64,000 nucleotides of DNA, taken from contig CANNCO010000001.1 of the NCBI GenBank assembly GCA_947503175.1, forward strand, positions 868,001 through 932,000, in the 5' to 3' direction. Both the position numbers and the translations under genes were made by a program. The number at the start of each line of letters is the position of its first letter. Within the stretch, counting starts at the first letter, position 1. The notes below the pieces were generated by a model that saw only the letters and a program-made list of their open reading frames with translations, searched no databases and was not told the origin of the DNA. Source of the DNA: an uncultured Paracoccaceae bacterium. Lineage in GTDB: Bacteria > Pseudomonadota > Alphaproteobacteria > Rhodobacterales > Rhodobacteraceae. Below, piece after piece: positions 42,600 through 52,816 of the stretch.

Positions 42600-42968
42600 C
42601 AGCCATTTGCCTGAATTTTCATGCGCGGGGAGAGTTTTTTCTTTTCGCAAGTTGCGCTGTCTTGAGGAAATTCGGAACAATCATGAAATCGAGGGGTGTT
42701 TGCTCCTTACGTCCACATGGAACCGATGCTCCGGAAGCTGGCCTGCCCGATTTCGGCCAGCTTCAAGCCGACACCTCATGCCGCTTCGGCAATGGTCAAG
42801 ATGACAACCGTAAGCGGAGGCCGGAAATTTGCTTTTCGCCGCAAGCCGGAACAAGGTTCACTCATCGATCTCCTGACCCCGGAAATGCGTGACTGGTCAC
42901 ACACACGATTCGCAATACTCCCCCTCAAGCACCTCCCACCTGAACCGAACGGGCGGCAATCACGTACT

Positions 42969-42980
42969 GTTAGCGCTAAT
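42969..42980. promoter_or_regulatory. LacI-family-type operator upstream of the TRAP operon
   Basis: GTTAGCGCTAAT: 11/12 match to the perfect palindrome GTTAGCGCTAAC found upstream of edd. Confidence 0.5.
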
Positions 42981-43115
42981 TTACACGATATTGATCTTCA
43001 AACCCGCATCGACGGAGAACTGGGTATTTATTCCCGCCGAACTAATCTCTAGTTTCCGATCACTAATTCACGCCGCCTGCAAATGGCGGGACACTACCTA
43101 TGGGAGAAGATAATC

Positions 43116-44201
43116 ATGGATCGTCGTTCTTTTCTAAAGAACTCCGCACTCGGCAGTTCCGCTGTCGCAGCGACCGCATTGGCCGCACCGGCCTATGCGC
43201 AAGGCAACCGCACACTGACTATGGTAACTTCGGTGCCGCACGGTTTTGCCGTGTTCGATGACGCTGCGGTTTACTTCGCCGAAGCAGTCACTGCCATGTC
43301 CGACGGTGCGCTGACAATCGACAAGAAGGCCGCCGGCGAGCTTGTTGGCGCGTTCGAAGTGTTTGACGCTGTGTCTTCGGGTCAGGCCGACATGTATCAC
43401 TCGGCCGAGTACTACTTCGGTGGTCAGCATCCGGGTTACTACTACTTCACATCCGTTCCATTCGGCGCAACCGCTCAGGAATTCTCCAACTGGTACTACC
43501 ATGGCGGCGGTCGCGACCTGCACGACCAGCTTGGCCAGATCTTCGGTCTCAAGACTTTCATTTCCGGCTCAACGGCGATGCAGCCGGGCGGCTGGTTCCG
43601 TGAGCCGATCAATTCGGCCGAAGACCTGAACGGCCTCAAGTTCCGGATGCCCGGCATTGGCGGACTTGCCCTCGGCCGGACCGGCGTGTCGGTTCAGAAC
43701 GTCCCCGGTGGCGAGATCTATCAGGCGCTGGCATCCGGTGCCATTGACGGTGCCGAATGGATCGGACCCTTCGCGGACGAACGTCTTGGCTTCCAGGAAA
43801 TCTGCAAGCACTACTACACGGCTGGCTTCCACGAGCCCGGCTCGGCTCTGGCTGCGTCGATCAATCTCGATATCTGGGAAGATCTGTCGCCAGCCCATCA
43901 GGCGATCATCGAAAACGCGTCGATCGCTGCAACGCATTGGAACACCGCACAAACGCTCTCCAACAATGGCGCGGCGCTAGAGCGTATCCGGGCAAGCGGG
44001 GTCAGTATCGAGCAGTTCTCGGACGACGTATGGGATGCCTTTGGTGTTGCAGCCGCCGGCGCTCTCGACGAGTTTATGGACGATCCGATCTATGCGGAGA
44101 TCCGCGCCAGCTACGAGGTCTCGATTAAGTCGAGCGCGGGTTGGGCAAGCCAGTCTGATGCAATCTATGTGGCTCAGCGCGAGCGGGTCCTGCGCGGCTA
44201 A
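43116..44201 (+). CDS. TRAP transporter substrate-binding protein (DctP family, TakP-like)
   Basis: Tat signal MDRRSFLKNSALGSSAVAATALAAPAYA; PINSAEDLNGLKFRMPGIGGLALGRTGVSVQNVPGGEIYQALASGAIDGAEWIGPFAD. Confidence 0.92.
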   Translation: MDRRSFLKNSALGSSAVAATALAAPAYAQGNRTLTMVTSVPHGFAVFDDAAVYFAEAVTAMSDGALTIDKKAAGELVGAFEVFDAVSSGQADMYHSAEYYFGGQHPGYYYFTSVPFGATAQEFSNWYYHGGGRDLHDQLGQIFGLKTFISGSTAMQPGGWFREPINSAEDLNGLKFRMPGIGGLALGRTGVSVQNVPGGEIYQALASGAIDGAEWIGPFADERLGFQEICKHYYTAGFHEPGSALAASINLDIWEDLSPAHQAIIENASIAATHWNTAQTLSNNGAALERIRASGVSIEQFSDDVWDAFGVAAAGALDEFMDDPIYAEIRASYEVSIKSSAGWASQSDAIYVAQRERVLRG

Positions 44202-44293
44202 GTCACGTTGCCTTTCGGTGTCGCCGCGGATGACGTGGCGACACCAACCGGCCGATTTCGGCCCGATAACAAAAGCCGACCGGGGAGGACAGG

Positions 44294-45184
44294 ATGGAGA
44301 TCATTCTGTGGATCGCTACGAACATCGTTCAGGCGTTCGCAAACATCGCATACGCGGTCACGCATCCGGGCCTTTGGCTTAACTGGTCCGACCCTGAGGC
44401 GATCATGCGGTTCGTCTACTATGGCGGATCGGTCGAGTTCTTCTTCGCCATCTTCGTCATACTCCTGATCCTGACGGGGATCGGTGTGTGGAAACACTCC
44501 GTCATGTGGGGTGTTGTGCGCGGGCTCGAAGGGTTCGGAAACACCGTTGGCCGGATCGCCGCCTGGGCCGGGCTTCTGATGGTGGTCCAGCAGATCATCA
44601 TCATCTTCATGCAGCGGATCTTCACCAGGGTGGATCTCAGCTTCGGGTTCGGCGCTCCCGTGACATTCGATATCAGCTGGTGGTCCGAAGAGCTCAAGCT
44701 TTACAACGCGATCATTGTTTGCCTCGCCTGTGCATACACTTTCGTGCAGGGCGGCCACGTCCGGGTTGATTTGGTTTATTCCGCCGTCAACTACCGTAAG
44801 CGCAAGATCATCGATATGATCGGCAGCCTCATTTTCATGATCCCGACCGCGGTCGTGATCTGGATGTATGGCTGGTATTTCATGTGGCGGCACCTGATTA
44901 ATCCGCCTGTTTCGGCCTCGGACTCCCTTGACCGGATGCTTGCCAAGGCGCGGGCATTCCGATGGAGTGTCGAAACAATCGGGTTCAGCCCGAACGGATT
45001 TAACGGGTACTTCCTGTTCAAGGTCCTGATCGTGCTCTTCGCGGGCATGATCTTTCTTCAGGCCGTGGCGTTCTTCTATCGGTCTTACCTGGAACTGCGA
45101 GAAGGCCCCGAAAGCGAGGGCAAGTACCTCGATAAAGACAAGCTTGGCGATGAAGAAGCTGAGATAACAGCGAATATTCACTAG
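44294..45184 (+). CDS. TRAP transporter small permease (DctQ family)
   Basis: Multiple TMs; between binding protein and large permease; GGHVRVDLVYSAVNYRKRKIIDMIGSL motif. Confidence 0.88.
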   Translation: MEIILWIATNIVQAFANIAYAVTHPGLWLNWSDPEAIMRFVYYGGSVEFFFAIFVILLILTGIGVWKHSVMWGVVRGLEGFGNTVGRIAAWAGLLMVVQQIIIIFMQRIFTRVDLSFGFGAPVTFDISWWSEELKLYNAIIVCLACAYTFVQGGHVRVDLVYSAVNYRKRKIIDMIGSLIFMIPTAVVIWMYGWYFMWRHLINPPVSASDSLDRMLAKARAFRWSVETIGFSPNGFNGYFLFKVLIVLFAGMIFLQAVAFFYRSYLELREGPESEGKYLDKDKLGDEEAEITANIH

Positions 45185-45198
45185 GGACGGTCGGGACT

Positions 45199-47559
45199 AT
45201 GCCATTCGGATTGGACGGGATCGAGGTCGGTCTCATCATCGTTTTCCTCTGCCTCTTCGGTGGAATCATGACCGGCTTTCCTGTGGCTTTTGCCATCGGC
45301 GGCTCGGCGGTGGTCTCGTTCGCGATCATCGCGGCGCTCGATACCGGCGGCCTTCTGATCCACCAGGCGATCGATACCGGCAGCGCAGAGTACGCGGCCC
45401 TTCTCGCCGAGGGCGTCGCCCGCGACGCGATCAGTGTCTTCCGATATCCCGAATTGCCAAGGGTCGAAGAGGCGCTGTTTCCCTCCGGATGGGAGCAGGC
45501 CGTCGACCGCAACCTCAGCTTCATCGTCAACCGGATGAACGAACGGGTGATCGCCGGACAGTCGATCGAAACGCTGTTGGCCGTTCTGATGTTCGTTATG
45601 ATGGGCATCACGCTGGAGCGTTCGAAAATCGCGAACGACCTTCTGACGACTATGGCGCGTGTCTTCGGACCGCTTCCCGGCGGTCTTGCCGTTTCCATCG
45701 TCGTGGTGGGTGCTTTCCTCGCGGCATCGACCGGTATTGTCGGCGCAACAGTCGTGACGATGGGTCTGCTGGCGCTACCGACGATGCTGCGCAACGGGTA
45801 CAGCCCTGAACTCTCGACCGGTGTTATCGCGGCGTCCGGAACACTCGGCCAGATCATCCCTCCCTCGATCGTGATCGTGCTTCTTGGAACGCTTGCGGGA
45901 GATCTCTATGCAACCGGTCAGGACCAAAGGGCAACGCTTGCCGGGTGTACCGATGCACTGACGTTTCTGGGCAAGCCTGCGGTTCTTTCCGTAGGTACGT
46001 TGTTTCAGGCGGCATTGCTGCCGGGTCTGTTTCTGGCCGGTCTCTACGCAGCTTACGCGTTCGGCTTTGCGCTTCTGAACCCGTCGAAAGCCCCACCGGT
46101 GCGTGGCGATGCCACGGGAGTACCGGGCGAAGTTGTGACGCGCAATGATGGCCTGACATGGTTCCTTGCCGTGCCTGCCCTCATCATTCTCGGAACGGTC
46201 GCCATGGGCAATTTCGGTTTTGTGGGCAACCAGTCGACCGCCGTTCTCAACGTGGTGCAGGACGCCCGCGCTCCGGAGCTTCGCACCAACGTCTCCGAGC
46301 AATGCCAGGCGTCGATGATCGAGTTGCACGGACAGGAGAAATGGGACCGTTCGGTTGAACTGGCCTCTCAGCAGGCCGCTGCGGGTACATCGACCGCAGT
46401 CCGGGAGATGACACCTGAAGAGATGGAGGCCGCCCTTGTCGCGAGGGTGGAGAACGCTGCACCCATCGGAACCGGCGTCGCGACGATCATGGTTCTGCTG
46501 GGTCTTGTTCTTGCCGTTGCGCGCGGTGTCGCACCGTCCGCATCGGCAACACCGCTTGTAGTCGGCGCCATCGGCATTTGCCTCTGCCTGCTTGTGGACG
46601 CCGCGCTGATTTCGCCACTGTCCTCACCGGGGGCATTGTTCGGGCTGATGGCCCTTCCCATGCTGATCACCCTCTGGGGATGTCGCGAAGCCGCGGGCCG
46701 GCTGGCCAAGAACGAACTGATCCGCGTCGTCTTCCCTCCATTGGTCCTGATTGTCGCCGTCCTCGGCTCGATCCTCGGCGGGATCACCAACCCGACACCT
46801 GCCGCGGCGCTCGGCGCTGGCGGGGCGATCATGCTTGCAGCCTATCGCAAGCTCAAGGAAGACCATGGGTCGGGCAAGATCATCATATGGGCCAGCTTCG
46901 CGATCATCATCATGATCCTTCTGGGGATCAACTTCGACCTCAGACCGAACCGGGCCGGGATCACCGGCGCCGATTGGCTGGCCATTATCGCAGCACAGGG
47001 CGCGTATCACTTTGCACTCTTTGGTCTGCTGTATTCGATCTGGGTCCTGTTCCGGGGCGGCATCATGAACCCTGTGGTGCGCGAGACGGCCAAGGTCACC
47101 TCGATGGTCTTTACCATCCTGATTGGATCGCAGCTCTTGAACCTCGTGGTGATCAGCTTTGGCGGCGAGCATTACATCCAGCAGTTCCTGCGGGCTTTCG
47201 ACAATGAACTCGTCGTGTTTCTCATTGTGATGCTCGTGCTGTTCATTCTTGGGTTCGTGCTCGACTTCCTCGAGATCATCTACATCGTGATCCCGATCGT
47301 CGGACCTGTCATCTATGGCGGAACGATGGACCCAAGCTGGGTGACGATCATGATCGCCGTGAACCTGCAAACCTCATTCCTGACGCCGCCCTTCGGCTTT
47401 GCGCTCTTCTATCTCAGGGGCGTTGCACCCCCGGGCATCACGACAGGGCACATCTATCGGGGCGTTATCCCGTTCGTCCTGATCCAGGTGATCGCGCTGG
47501 CGCTGTTCTGGGCGTTCCCCGGCGTCGTCACGTTCGTCCCGAACCTGCTGGCCGGCTGA
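45199..47559 (+). CDS. TRAP transporter large permease (DctM family), extended 786-aa form
   Basis: LCLFGGIMTGFPVAFAIGGSA, AASGTLGQIIPPSIVIVLLG, FLDFLEIIYIVIPIVGPV; large soluble and TM insertions. Confidence 0.92.
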   Translation: MPFGLDGIEVGLIIVFLCLFGGIMTGFPVAFAIGGSAVVSFAIIAALDTGGLLIHQAIDTGSAEYAALLAEGVARDAISVFRYPELPRVEEALFPSGWEQAVDRNLSFIVNRMNERVIAGQSIETLLAVLMFVMMGITLERSKIANDLLTTMARVFGPLPGGLAVSIVVVGAFLAASTGIVGATVVTMGLLALPTMLRNGYSPELSTGVIAASGTLGQIIPPSIVIVLLGTLAGDLYATGQDQRATLAGCTDALTFLGKPAVLSVGTLFQAALLPGLFLAGLYAAYAFGFALLNPSKAPPVRGDATGVPGEVVTRNDGLTWFLAVPALIILGTVAMGNFGFVGNQSTAVLNVVQDARAPELRTNVSEQCQASMIELHGQEKWDRSVELASQQAAAGTSTAVREMTPEEMEAALVARVENAAPIGTGVATIMVLLGLVLAVARGVAPSASATPLVVGAIGICLCLLVDAALISPLSSPGALFGLMALPMLITLWGCREAAGRLAKNELIRVVFPPLVLIVAVLGSILGGITNPTPAAALGAGGAIMLAAYRKLKEDHGSGKIIIWASFAIIIMILLGINFDLRPNRAGITGADWLAIIAAQGAYHFALFGLLYSIWVLFRGGIMNPVVRETAKVTSMVFTILIGSQLLNLVVISFGGEHYIQQFLRAFDNELVVFLIVMLVLFILGFVLDFLEIIYIVIPIVGPVIYGGTMDPSWVTIMIAVNLQTSFLTPPFGFALFYLRGVAPPGITTGHIYRGVIPFVLIQVIALALFWAFPGVVTFVPNLLAG

Positions 47560-47639
47560 TAGCACGCGCTGCTTGAGGGCGGCGCATCAAAGGCCCAGGT
47601 TTCAGGCGTTTTCGGGGCAACAGGATCGGAGGGTCGGTC

Positions 47640-48467
47640 TCAGCCGGAGGTCGGACGTGTGTCGGGAAGGGATATCTGCGCAACCTGCTCTGCAATCGGA
47701 TCGGTCGACATGGGATGGGTCTCCGACGAATAGTCGTCCGGATTTCCGATATCCTGCCAGACGCCGCCGCGGTAAACCTCGACAGCGGGGAAACGCGCCT
47801 TGTAGCTCATCTTGGGGCTGCCAGGCACCCAATAGCCCAGATAGACATAGGGTAGGCCCGCATCCCGCGCGATCTTGATATGGTCAAGGATCACATAGGT
47901 TCCAAGCGAGTTCGAAACACGTTCGGGATCGTAGAATGAATAGACCATGGACAGGCCGTCATCCAGTACATCGGTCAGGCAGACGGCGGCCAGTTCGCGT
48001 TCGCCGTCCTCCACTGCCGTGTACTCGATCACGCGGCTGCGGATCGGCGTTTCTTCGACCATCGCGGCAAATTCGAAGATATCCATATCGGCCATACCGC
48101 CATCTGCGTGACGGCTGTCCAGATAGGTGCGAAACAGTGCGTATTGCTGTTCCGTCGCCCAAGGAGAGGTTGCCTCACGTTCGAGGTGGTTGTTCCGCCG
48201 TTCCGCGCGCCGCTGGCTTCGGGTCGGCTCGAAATCGGCGACCCTGATCCGTGCAGACAGGCAGGCCGAGCATTCAGAGCATGATGGACGATAAAGAACG
48301 TTCTGAGACCGGCGAAAGCCCTGCTTTGACAGGGCGTCGTTCAGCTTTTCCGCATATTCGCCTTGCAGCGAAGTAAACAACTTCCGCTCCATCCTGCCCT
48401 CCAGATAAGGGCAGGGCTGGGGTGCCGTCACATAAAACTGGGGCGCAATGGGAAGCGTGTGGCGCAT
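47640..48467 (-). CDS. bpt: Aspartate/glutamate leucyltransferase (bacterial arginyltransferase family)
   Basis: [67 protein letters not shown]. Confidence 0.93.
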   Translation of the reverse strand: MRHTLPIAPQFYVTAPQPCPYLEGRMERKLFTSLQGEYAEKLNDALSKQGFRRSQNVLYRPSCSECSACLSARIRVADFEPTRSQRRAERRNNHLEREATSPWATEQQYALFRTYLDSRHADGGMADMDIFEFAAMVEETPIRSRVIEYTAVEDGERELAAVCLTDVLDDGLSMVYSFYDPERVSNSLGTYVILDHIKIARDAGLPYVYLGYWVPGSPKMSYKARFPAVEVYRGGVWQDIGNPDDYSSETHPMSTDPIAEQVAQISLPDTRPTSG

Positions 48468-48546
48468 GATGCTCGCTGATCAACTCGTACGAAACGTTAG
48501 CAAGCCCGGTACGCGCCGCCAAGCCCCCCAAAAACAGCGAGGAAGG

Positions 48547-48996
48547 TTAATTCGAACGATTGATCGCCGCTGTTCCCAAAAAGTGGTCCGACAGGCCCTG
48601 GGCCCGGTTCGAAATCAGCATAAGGGCGATGGAAATCAGTTGAAGCGGAAAGACGGCGACCGAAACCGTGTAGCCAAGGGTGTGTAGAAAGGCCGTGCCC
48701 GAATCAAGCCGGTCACCGAATCTGTCGCGTAACTCGACCGACAGGACACGCATCCCGATTGTTGCCGAGCCTCGGGCCAGCGTAACCCATCTATAAAGAA
48801 AACTTGTGATCAGATAGAGTGCGCCCAGAAAGAACATGCCGACAAAGGCCGTAAAAGGCAGGATCACCGCGGTCAGAACGGCAATCAGCACCACATCGAT
48901 GACCCATGCGAACAGTCGTTTCGCCGGAACACCTTCGTAGAACTCAGGCCGGGTCTCCGGATCGGGCAAGCCCGGGGTGACATGGGTGGTCGTCAT
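48547..48996 (-). CDS. RDD family membrane protein
   Basis: AKRLFAWVIDVVLIAVLTAVILPFTAFVGMFFLGALYLITSFLYRWVTLARGSATIGMRVLSVELRD. Confidence 0.88.
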   Translation of the reverse strand: MTTTHVTPGLPDPETRPEFYEGVPAKRLFAWVIDVVLIAVLTAVILPFTAFVGMFFLGALYLITSFLYRWVTLARGSATIGMRVLSVELRDRFGDRLDSGTAFLHTLGYTVSVAVFPLQLISIALMLISNRAQGLSDHFLGTAAINRSN

Positions 48997-49087
48997 CGGA
49001 GTACATTCCTTCTCTTGAAGTCGAGCGGCCCCGGGACTGGGGCCGCTCATCGGGCAGGGGGAGGGGGACAACCTGCCCGGCTGCAAC

Positions 49088-49501
49088 TTAGGCTTCGACG
49101 GGGTCGTCGTCACCGTTCTTTGACTTGCGTGCGCGTTCATCCATGAACTGGTCGAACTCGGCCTTGTCCTTTGCATCTCTCAGACGGTTCAGGAAGGCCT
49201 GGAATGCATCCTGTTCTTCTTCAAGGCGCCGCAGCGTTTCCGACTTGTAGGCGTCGAATGCCGTGTTGCCGGAAGATTTGAACGCCGTGCGGGCGTGATG
49301 GGTACGGGTGCGGCAGCTGCCATTGAACATGCGTTTGCTCCAGATCATATAGGCGAGAAGGGCAAGACCGATCGGCCAGAAGAAGATGAACCCGAGAACC
49401 ATTGCTGCGATCCAGGCACCTTTGCCGCGATCGTCTAGCCAGCCCTCGGTACGGGCGAACCAGGAGGTCCTTTCAGGCAGAGTGGTACTAAGCGTAGTCA
49501 T
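49088..49501 (-). CDS. DUF2852 domain-containing protein
   Basis: GKGAWIAAMVLGFIFFWPIGLALLAYMIWSKRMF plus conserved FNAFLxRLRxAKDKxEFDQFMxER-like C-terminus. Confidence 0.82.
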   Translation of the reverse strand: MTTLSTTLPERTSWFARTEGWLDDRGKGAWIAAMVLGFIFFWPIGLALLAYMIWSKRMFNGSCRTRTHHARTAFKSSGNTAFDAYKSETLRRLEEEQDAFQAFLNRLRDAKDKAEFDQFMDERARKSKNGDDDPVEA

Positions 49502-49538
49502 CGAGGTCTCCGTTCCTTGTTGTGACGTTGAGGTCAGT

Positions 49539-49557
49539 ATGTAAATCGTTTTCACAT
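49539..49557. promoter_or_regulatory. Inverted-repeat operator copy 1 upstream of DUF2852 gene
   Basis: ATGTAAA-tcgtt-TTCACAT. Confidence 0.5.
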
Positions 49558-49595
49558 TACCGATATTGGTCAAATGGCGATGCGGTTCAAGGATT

Positions 49596-49616
49596 AATGT
49601 AAAAGAATTTTACATT
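49596..49616. promoter_or_regulatory. Inverted-repeat operator copy 2 between DUF2852 gene and glnE
   Basis: AATGTAAAA-gaa-TTTTACATT perfect 9-bp arms (ATGTAAA-N5-TTTACAT). Confidence 0.55.
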
Positions 49617-49740
49617 TTCTTTTCTTCTCCAGAAATTACAAATAGTTAGGCGATGCCATGTCGGTCTTTAGGCGGAACGCTGCACTTGCCGCCCCGTCAT
49701 ACAAGGCCTAGCGTCACGACACGGATGGCAAGGGAACCGT

Positions 49741-52548
49741 ATGGGCGAACACGGATCATTTGGGAGCAGAATCGACCGCTCACCGCGCCCCTATGAACCG
49801 GATCGCGGTACCGAAGCGTCCCAGTTGTTTCCCGAACTCGCGCCCGATATCCGCACCGTGATAACGGGTGCCGCAGGGTGCAGTCCTTACCTCAGGACGC
49901 TCTGCGAACGGGAACGGGACTGGCTTACCCTTGCCTTGTCGGGTTCGCCCGAATCCGCGATGGACGGTCTTCTCAAGGATATTCGCACGCTCACGCAAAC
50001 CGAATTGTCACCGGGGCTCCGGGAAGCAAAGCGACGTGCAGCGGTCCTGATCGCTCTGGCCGATGTCGCTGGCATCTGGCATCTGGAACAGGTGACGGGC
50101 GCGCTTACGAAGCTTGCAGACGCTGCAGTCGACCGTGCTATGGCCACCCTGATTGCGCAAGAGGCCGCGCGCGGCAAGCTGCCCGATGTCACCCCTGATA
50201 TAGCTGAAACCGGTGCCGGAATGGTCGCCCTGGCCATGGGCAAGATGGGGGCAGGAGAGCTGAACTATTCATCGGATATCGATTTGATCTGTCTTTTTGA
50301 CGAAACCCGCTTCGATCCCGATCTGTTTCACGATGTCCGCAGCGCTTTCGTCCGCGTCACACGACGCATGGCGGCGCTTCTCTCTGAAGTCACGGCAAAC
50401 GGCTATGTCTTTCGCACCGATCTCCGGTTGCGTCCCGATCCTGCGGTGACGCCTGTGTGCCTCTCGATGGCGGCTGCCGAAAGGTACTACGAAAGCGTCG
50501 GCCGCACGTGGGAGCGGGCGGCCTATATCAAAGCCCGGCCCGCTGCAGGTGACTTGGAGGCCGGCGCGGCGTTTCTCGAACGGCTGATACCATTTGTCTG
50601 GCGCAGGCACCTTGATTTTGCCGCCATTCAGGACGCCCACGACATGCGGCTGAAGATTCGTGAGCACAAGGCGCTTGGGGGTGCTCTGAGACTCGAAGGA
50701 CACGATCTGAAGCTTGGCTCGGGCGGCATTCGCGAAATCGAGTTCTTCACCCAGACCCGGCAGATCATCGCAGGTGGCCGTGATCCGGATCTCAGGCGCA
50801 GGCAGACCGTGGAAGGATTGCAGGCACTCAAAGCGGCGGGATGGGTCGGCGAGGTCGATGGTTTGATCGACGATTACCGCGCGCATCGCGAGATAGAGCA
50901 CCGGCTGCAAATGGTGAATGATCAGCAAACCCACAAACTGCCCACCACGCCGGATGGGTTTGAGCGGCTCGCCGCATTCGTCGACAAGGATGTCGATACC
51001 CTCAGAGGGGAGCTTATCGAACGGCTCCAACGCGTCGCGCGAACCACGGAAGACTTCTTCCGTCCGGACGAAAAAACACAGTCATCCCCCGATATCTCTC
51101 CGGCATTAGCCGAGATTGTGGCTCGCTGGCCGGATTATCCCGCATTACGGTCGGCGAGGGCGGCGGAAATCTTTGCCCGGGTCAAACCCCAGATCCTCAA
51201 CTGTCTGGGCCGCGCAGCACGTCCGGAAGAAGCACTGGTTCACATCGACGGTTTTCTTGCGGGTTTGCCCGCCGGTGTTCAGGTTTTTTCGCTCTTCGAT
51301 GCCAACCCGCAACTGATCGATCTGATCGTCGACATCGCCGCAACCTCACCGGCTCTGGCGAGTTACCTCTCGCGGCATTCATCGGTACTGGATGCGGTAA
51401 TCGGAGGCGGCTTCTTTGCGGAATGGCCGGAACTCCGTTGGTTGAAGGACGATCTTGGAAGGCATTTAGAACAAGCCGGCGACTATGAATCCCAGCTGCT
51501 GGAGGCCCGGCGCTGGCGGAACGAATGGCATTTCCGTGTGGGGGTGCATCATCTTCGCGGGTTGATCACGGCTGAACAGGCGGGAGCACACTATGCTGAT
51601 ATCGCCGAGGCAGTCGTCGCCTCGGTGTTTGACCCGGTTATCGAAGAATTCTCCCGTAAGCATGGCCCTCCGCCGGGGCGGGGCGCGACGATCCTTGGGA
51701 TGGGATCGCTGGGATCGAGAGCATTAAACGCCACATCCGACCTTGATCTGATCGTGATCTACGATCCGGATGGTACAGAGAATTCACAAGGCCGGCGGCC
51801 ACTGGATGCCCGAAGCTACTACGCCCGCCTGACGCAATCGCTCGTAACCGCGATCACCGCGCCCATGGGGCCCGGGAAGCTCTACGAGGTCGATATGCGC
51901 CTGCGCCCTTCGGGACGTAAAGGACCCGTGGCGACCGGGTTAAACAGCTTCAAAAGCTATCAGCGGGACGAGGCATGGACATGGGAACACCTTGCCCTGA
52001 CCCGCGCCAGACCGATTGCCGGATCGGCCGCACTGGGTGCCGAAGTCGAAGCGTTCCGTCGCGAAATCCTGTCGGGATCACGTGACCAGAGCAAGGTTCT
52101 GCGCGACGTTGCGTCCATGCGCAAACGGCTGGCCGACGCGAAGCCCGGCCATGGCGTTTGGGACGTCAAGCTCGGCCCCGGCCGGGCACAGGATATAGCG
52201 CTACTCGCCCAGGCAGGGGCCCTTCTGTCCGGCTCACCTGAAAGAGCCATCTCTGCGCAGATTTCAGCCGGGAGAAACGCCCTTGACCTGACCGGTGAGG
52301 AGGCCCGCGATCTGACCAAAACCCATGATTTGCTCTGGCAGGTGCAAGCCGCCGCGCGGCTCATGACCGATGCGGCGTTCGATCCCGTCGCCGTCGGTGC
52401 CGGAGGGCAGAGCTTTTTATTGCGCGAAACCGGTCACGGCGATATGGCGGAACTGGAGAATGCCCTGATCCGTCAGACGGCCCGGGCAGACGCTATCATC
52501 ACGGCGCGGATGCCGGAGGCCGAAGATGGGACGACGGGCGATGGATGA
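49741..52548 (+). CDS. glnE: Bifunctional glutamine synthetase adenylyltransferase/deadenylylase
   Basis: GAGELNYSSDIDLICLFDE and LGSRALNATSDLDLIVIYD duplicated nucleotidyltransferase motifs; 935 aa. Confidence 0.95.
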   Translation: MGEHGSFGSRIDRSPRPYEPDRGTEASQLFPELAPDIRTVITGAAGCSPYLRTLCERERDWLTLALSGSPESAMDGLLKDIRTLTQTELSPGLREAKRRAAVLIALADVAGIWHLEQVTGALTKLADAAVDRAMATLIAQEAARGKLPDVTPDIAETGAGMVALAMGKMGAGELNYSSDIDLICLFDETRFDPDLFHDVRSAFVRVTRRMAALLSEVTANGYVFRTDLRLRPDPAVTPVCLSMAAAERYYESVGRTWERAAYIKARPAAGDLEAGAAFLERLIPFVWRRHLDFAAIQDAHDMRLKIREHKALGGALRLEGHDLKLGSGGIREIEFFTQTRQIIAGGRDPDLRRRQTVEGLQALKAAGWVGEVDGLIDDYRAHREIEHRLQMVNDQQTHKLPTTPDGFERLAAFVDKDVDTLRGELIERLQRVARTTEDFFRPDEKTQSSPDISPALAEIVARWPDYPALRSARAAEIFARVKPQILNCLGRAARPEEALVHIDGFLAGLPAGVQVFSLFDANPQLIDLIVDIAATSPALASYLSRHSSVLDAVIGGGFFAEWPELRWLKDDLGRHLEQAGDYESQLLEARRWRNEWHFRVGVHHLRGLITAEQAGAHYADIAEAVVASVFDPVIEEFSRKHGPPPGRGATILGMGSLGSRALNATSDLDLIVIYDPDGTENSQGRRPLDARSYYARLTQSLVTAITAPMGPGKLYEVDMRLRPSGRKGPVATGLNSFKSYQRDEAWTWEHLALTRARPIAGSAALGAEVEAFRREILSGSRDQSKVLRDVASMRKRLADAKPGHGVWDVKLGPGRAQDIALLAQAGALLSGSPERAISAQISAGRNALDLTGEEARDLTKTHDLLWQVQAAARLMTDAAFDPVAVGAGGQSFLLRETGHGDMAELENALIRQTARADAIITARMPEAEDGTTGDG

Positions 52549-52816
52549 AAAGACATTGGATCCCAAGGGGGTCATCCGGGAAAGTTATAACATCGACGGT
52601 ATTTCCGAACCTGAATGCCGCTCGATCTTTTTCGACTGGGCCATCGGCGTCCCGGTTGGCGAAGACCCGAAAGACTGGATCCGACAATTGCTGGTCCTGC
52701 ATGGTCTCGATGCGCCAGATCATCCGATGACGCGTGTTCTGACCGAAGGTCTCGATCGACCGGCCCGAACCGGGCGCCGTGGCGGACGGCGGGGCCGTGG
52801 CATAGATGTTAGCTAA
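52541..52816 (+). CDS. Conserved hypothetical protein (about 91 aa)
   Basis: MDEKTLDPKGVIRESYNIDGISEPECRSIFFDWAIGVP...; overlaps glnE 3' end. Confidence 0.75.
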   Translation: MDEKTLDPKGVIRESYNIDGISEPECRSIFFDWAIGVPVGEDPKDWIRQLLVLHGLDAPDHPMTRVLTEGLDRPARTGRRGGRRGRGIDVS

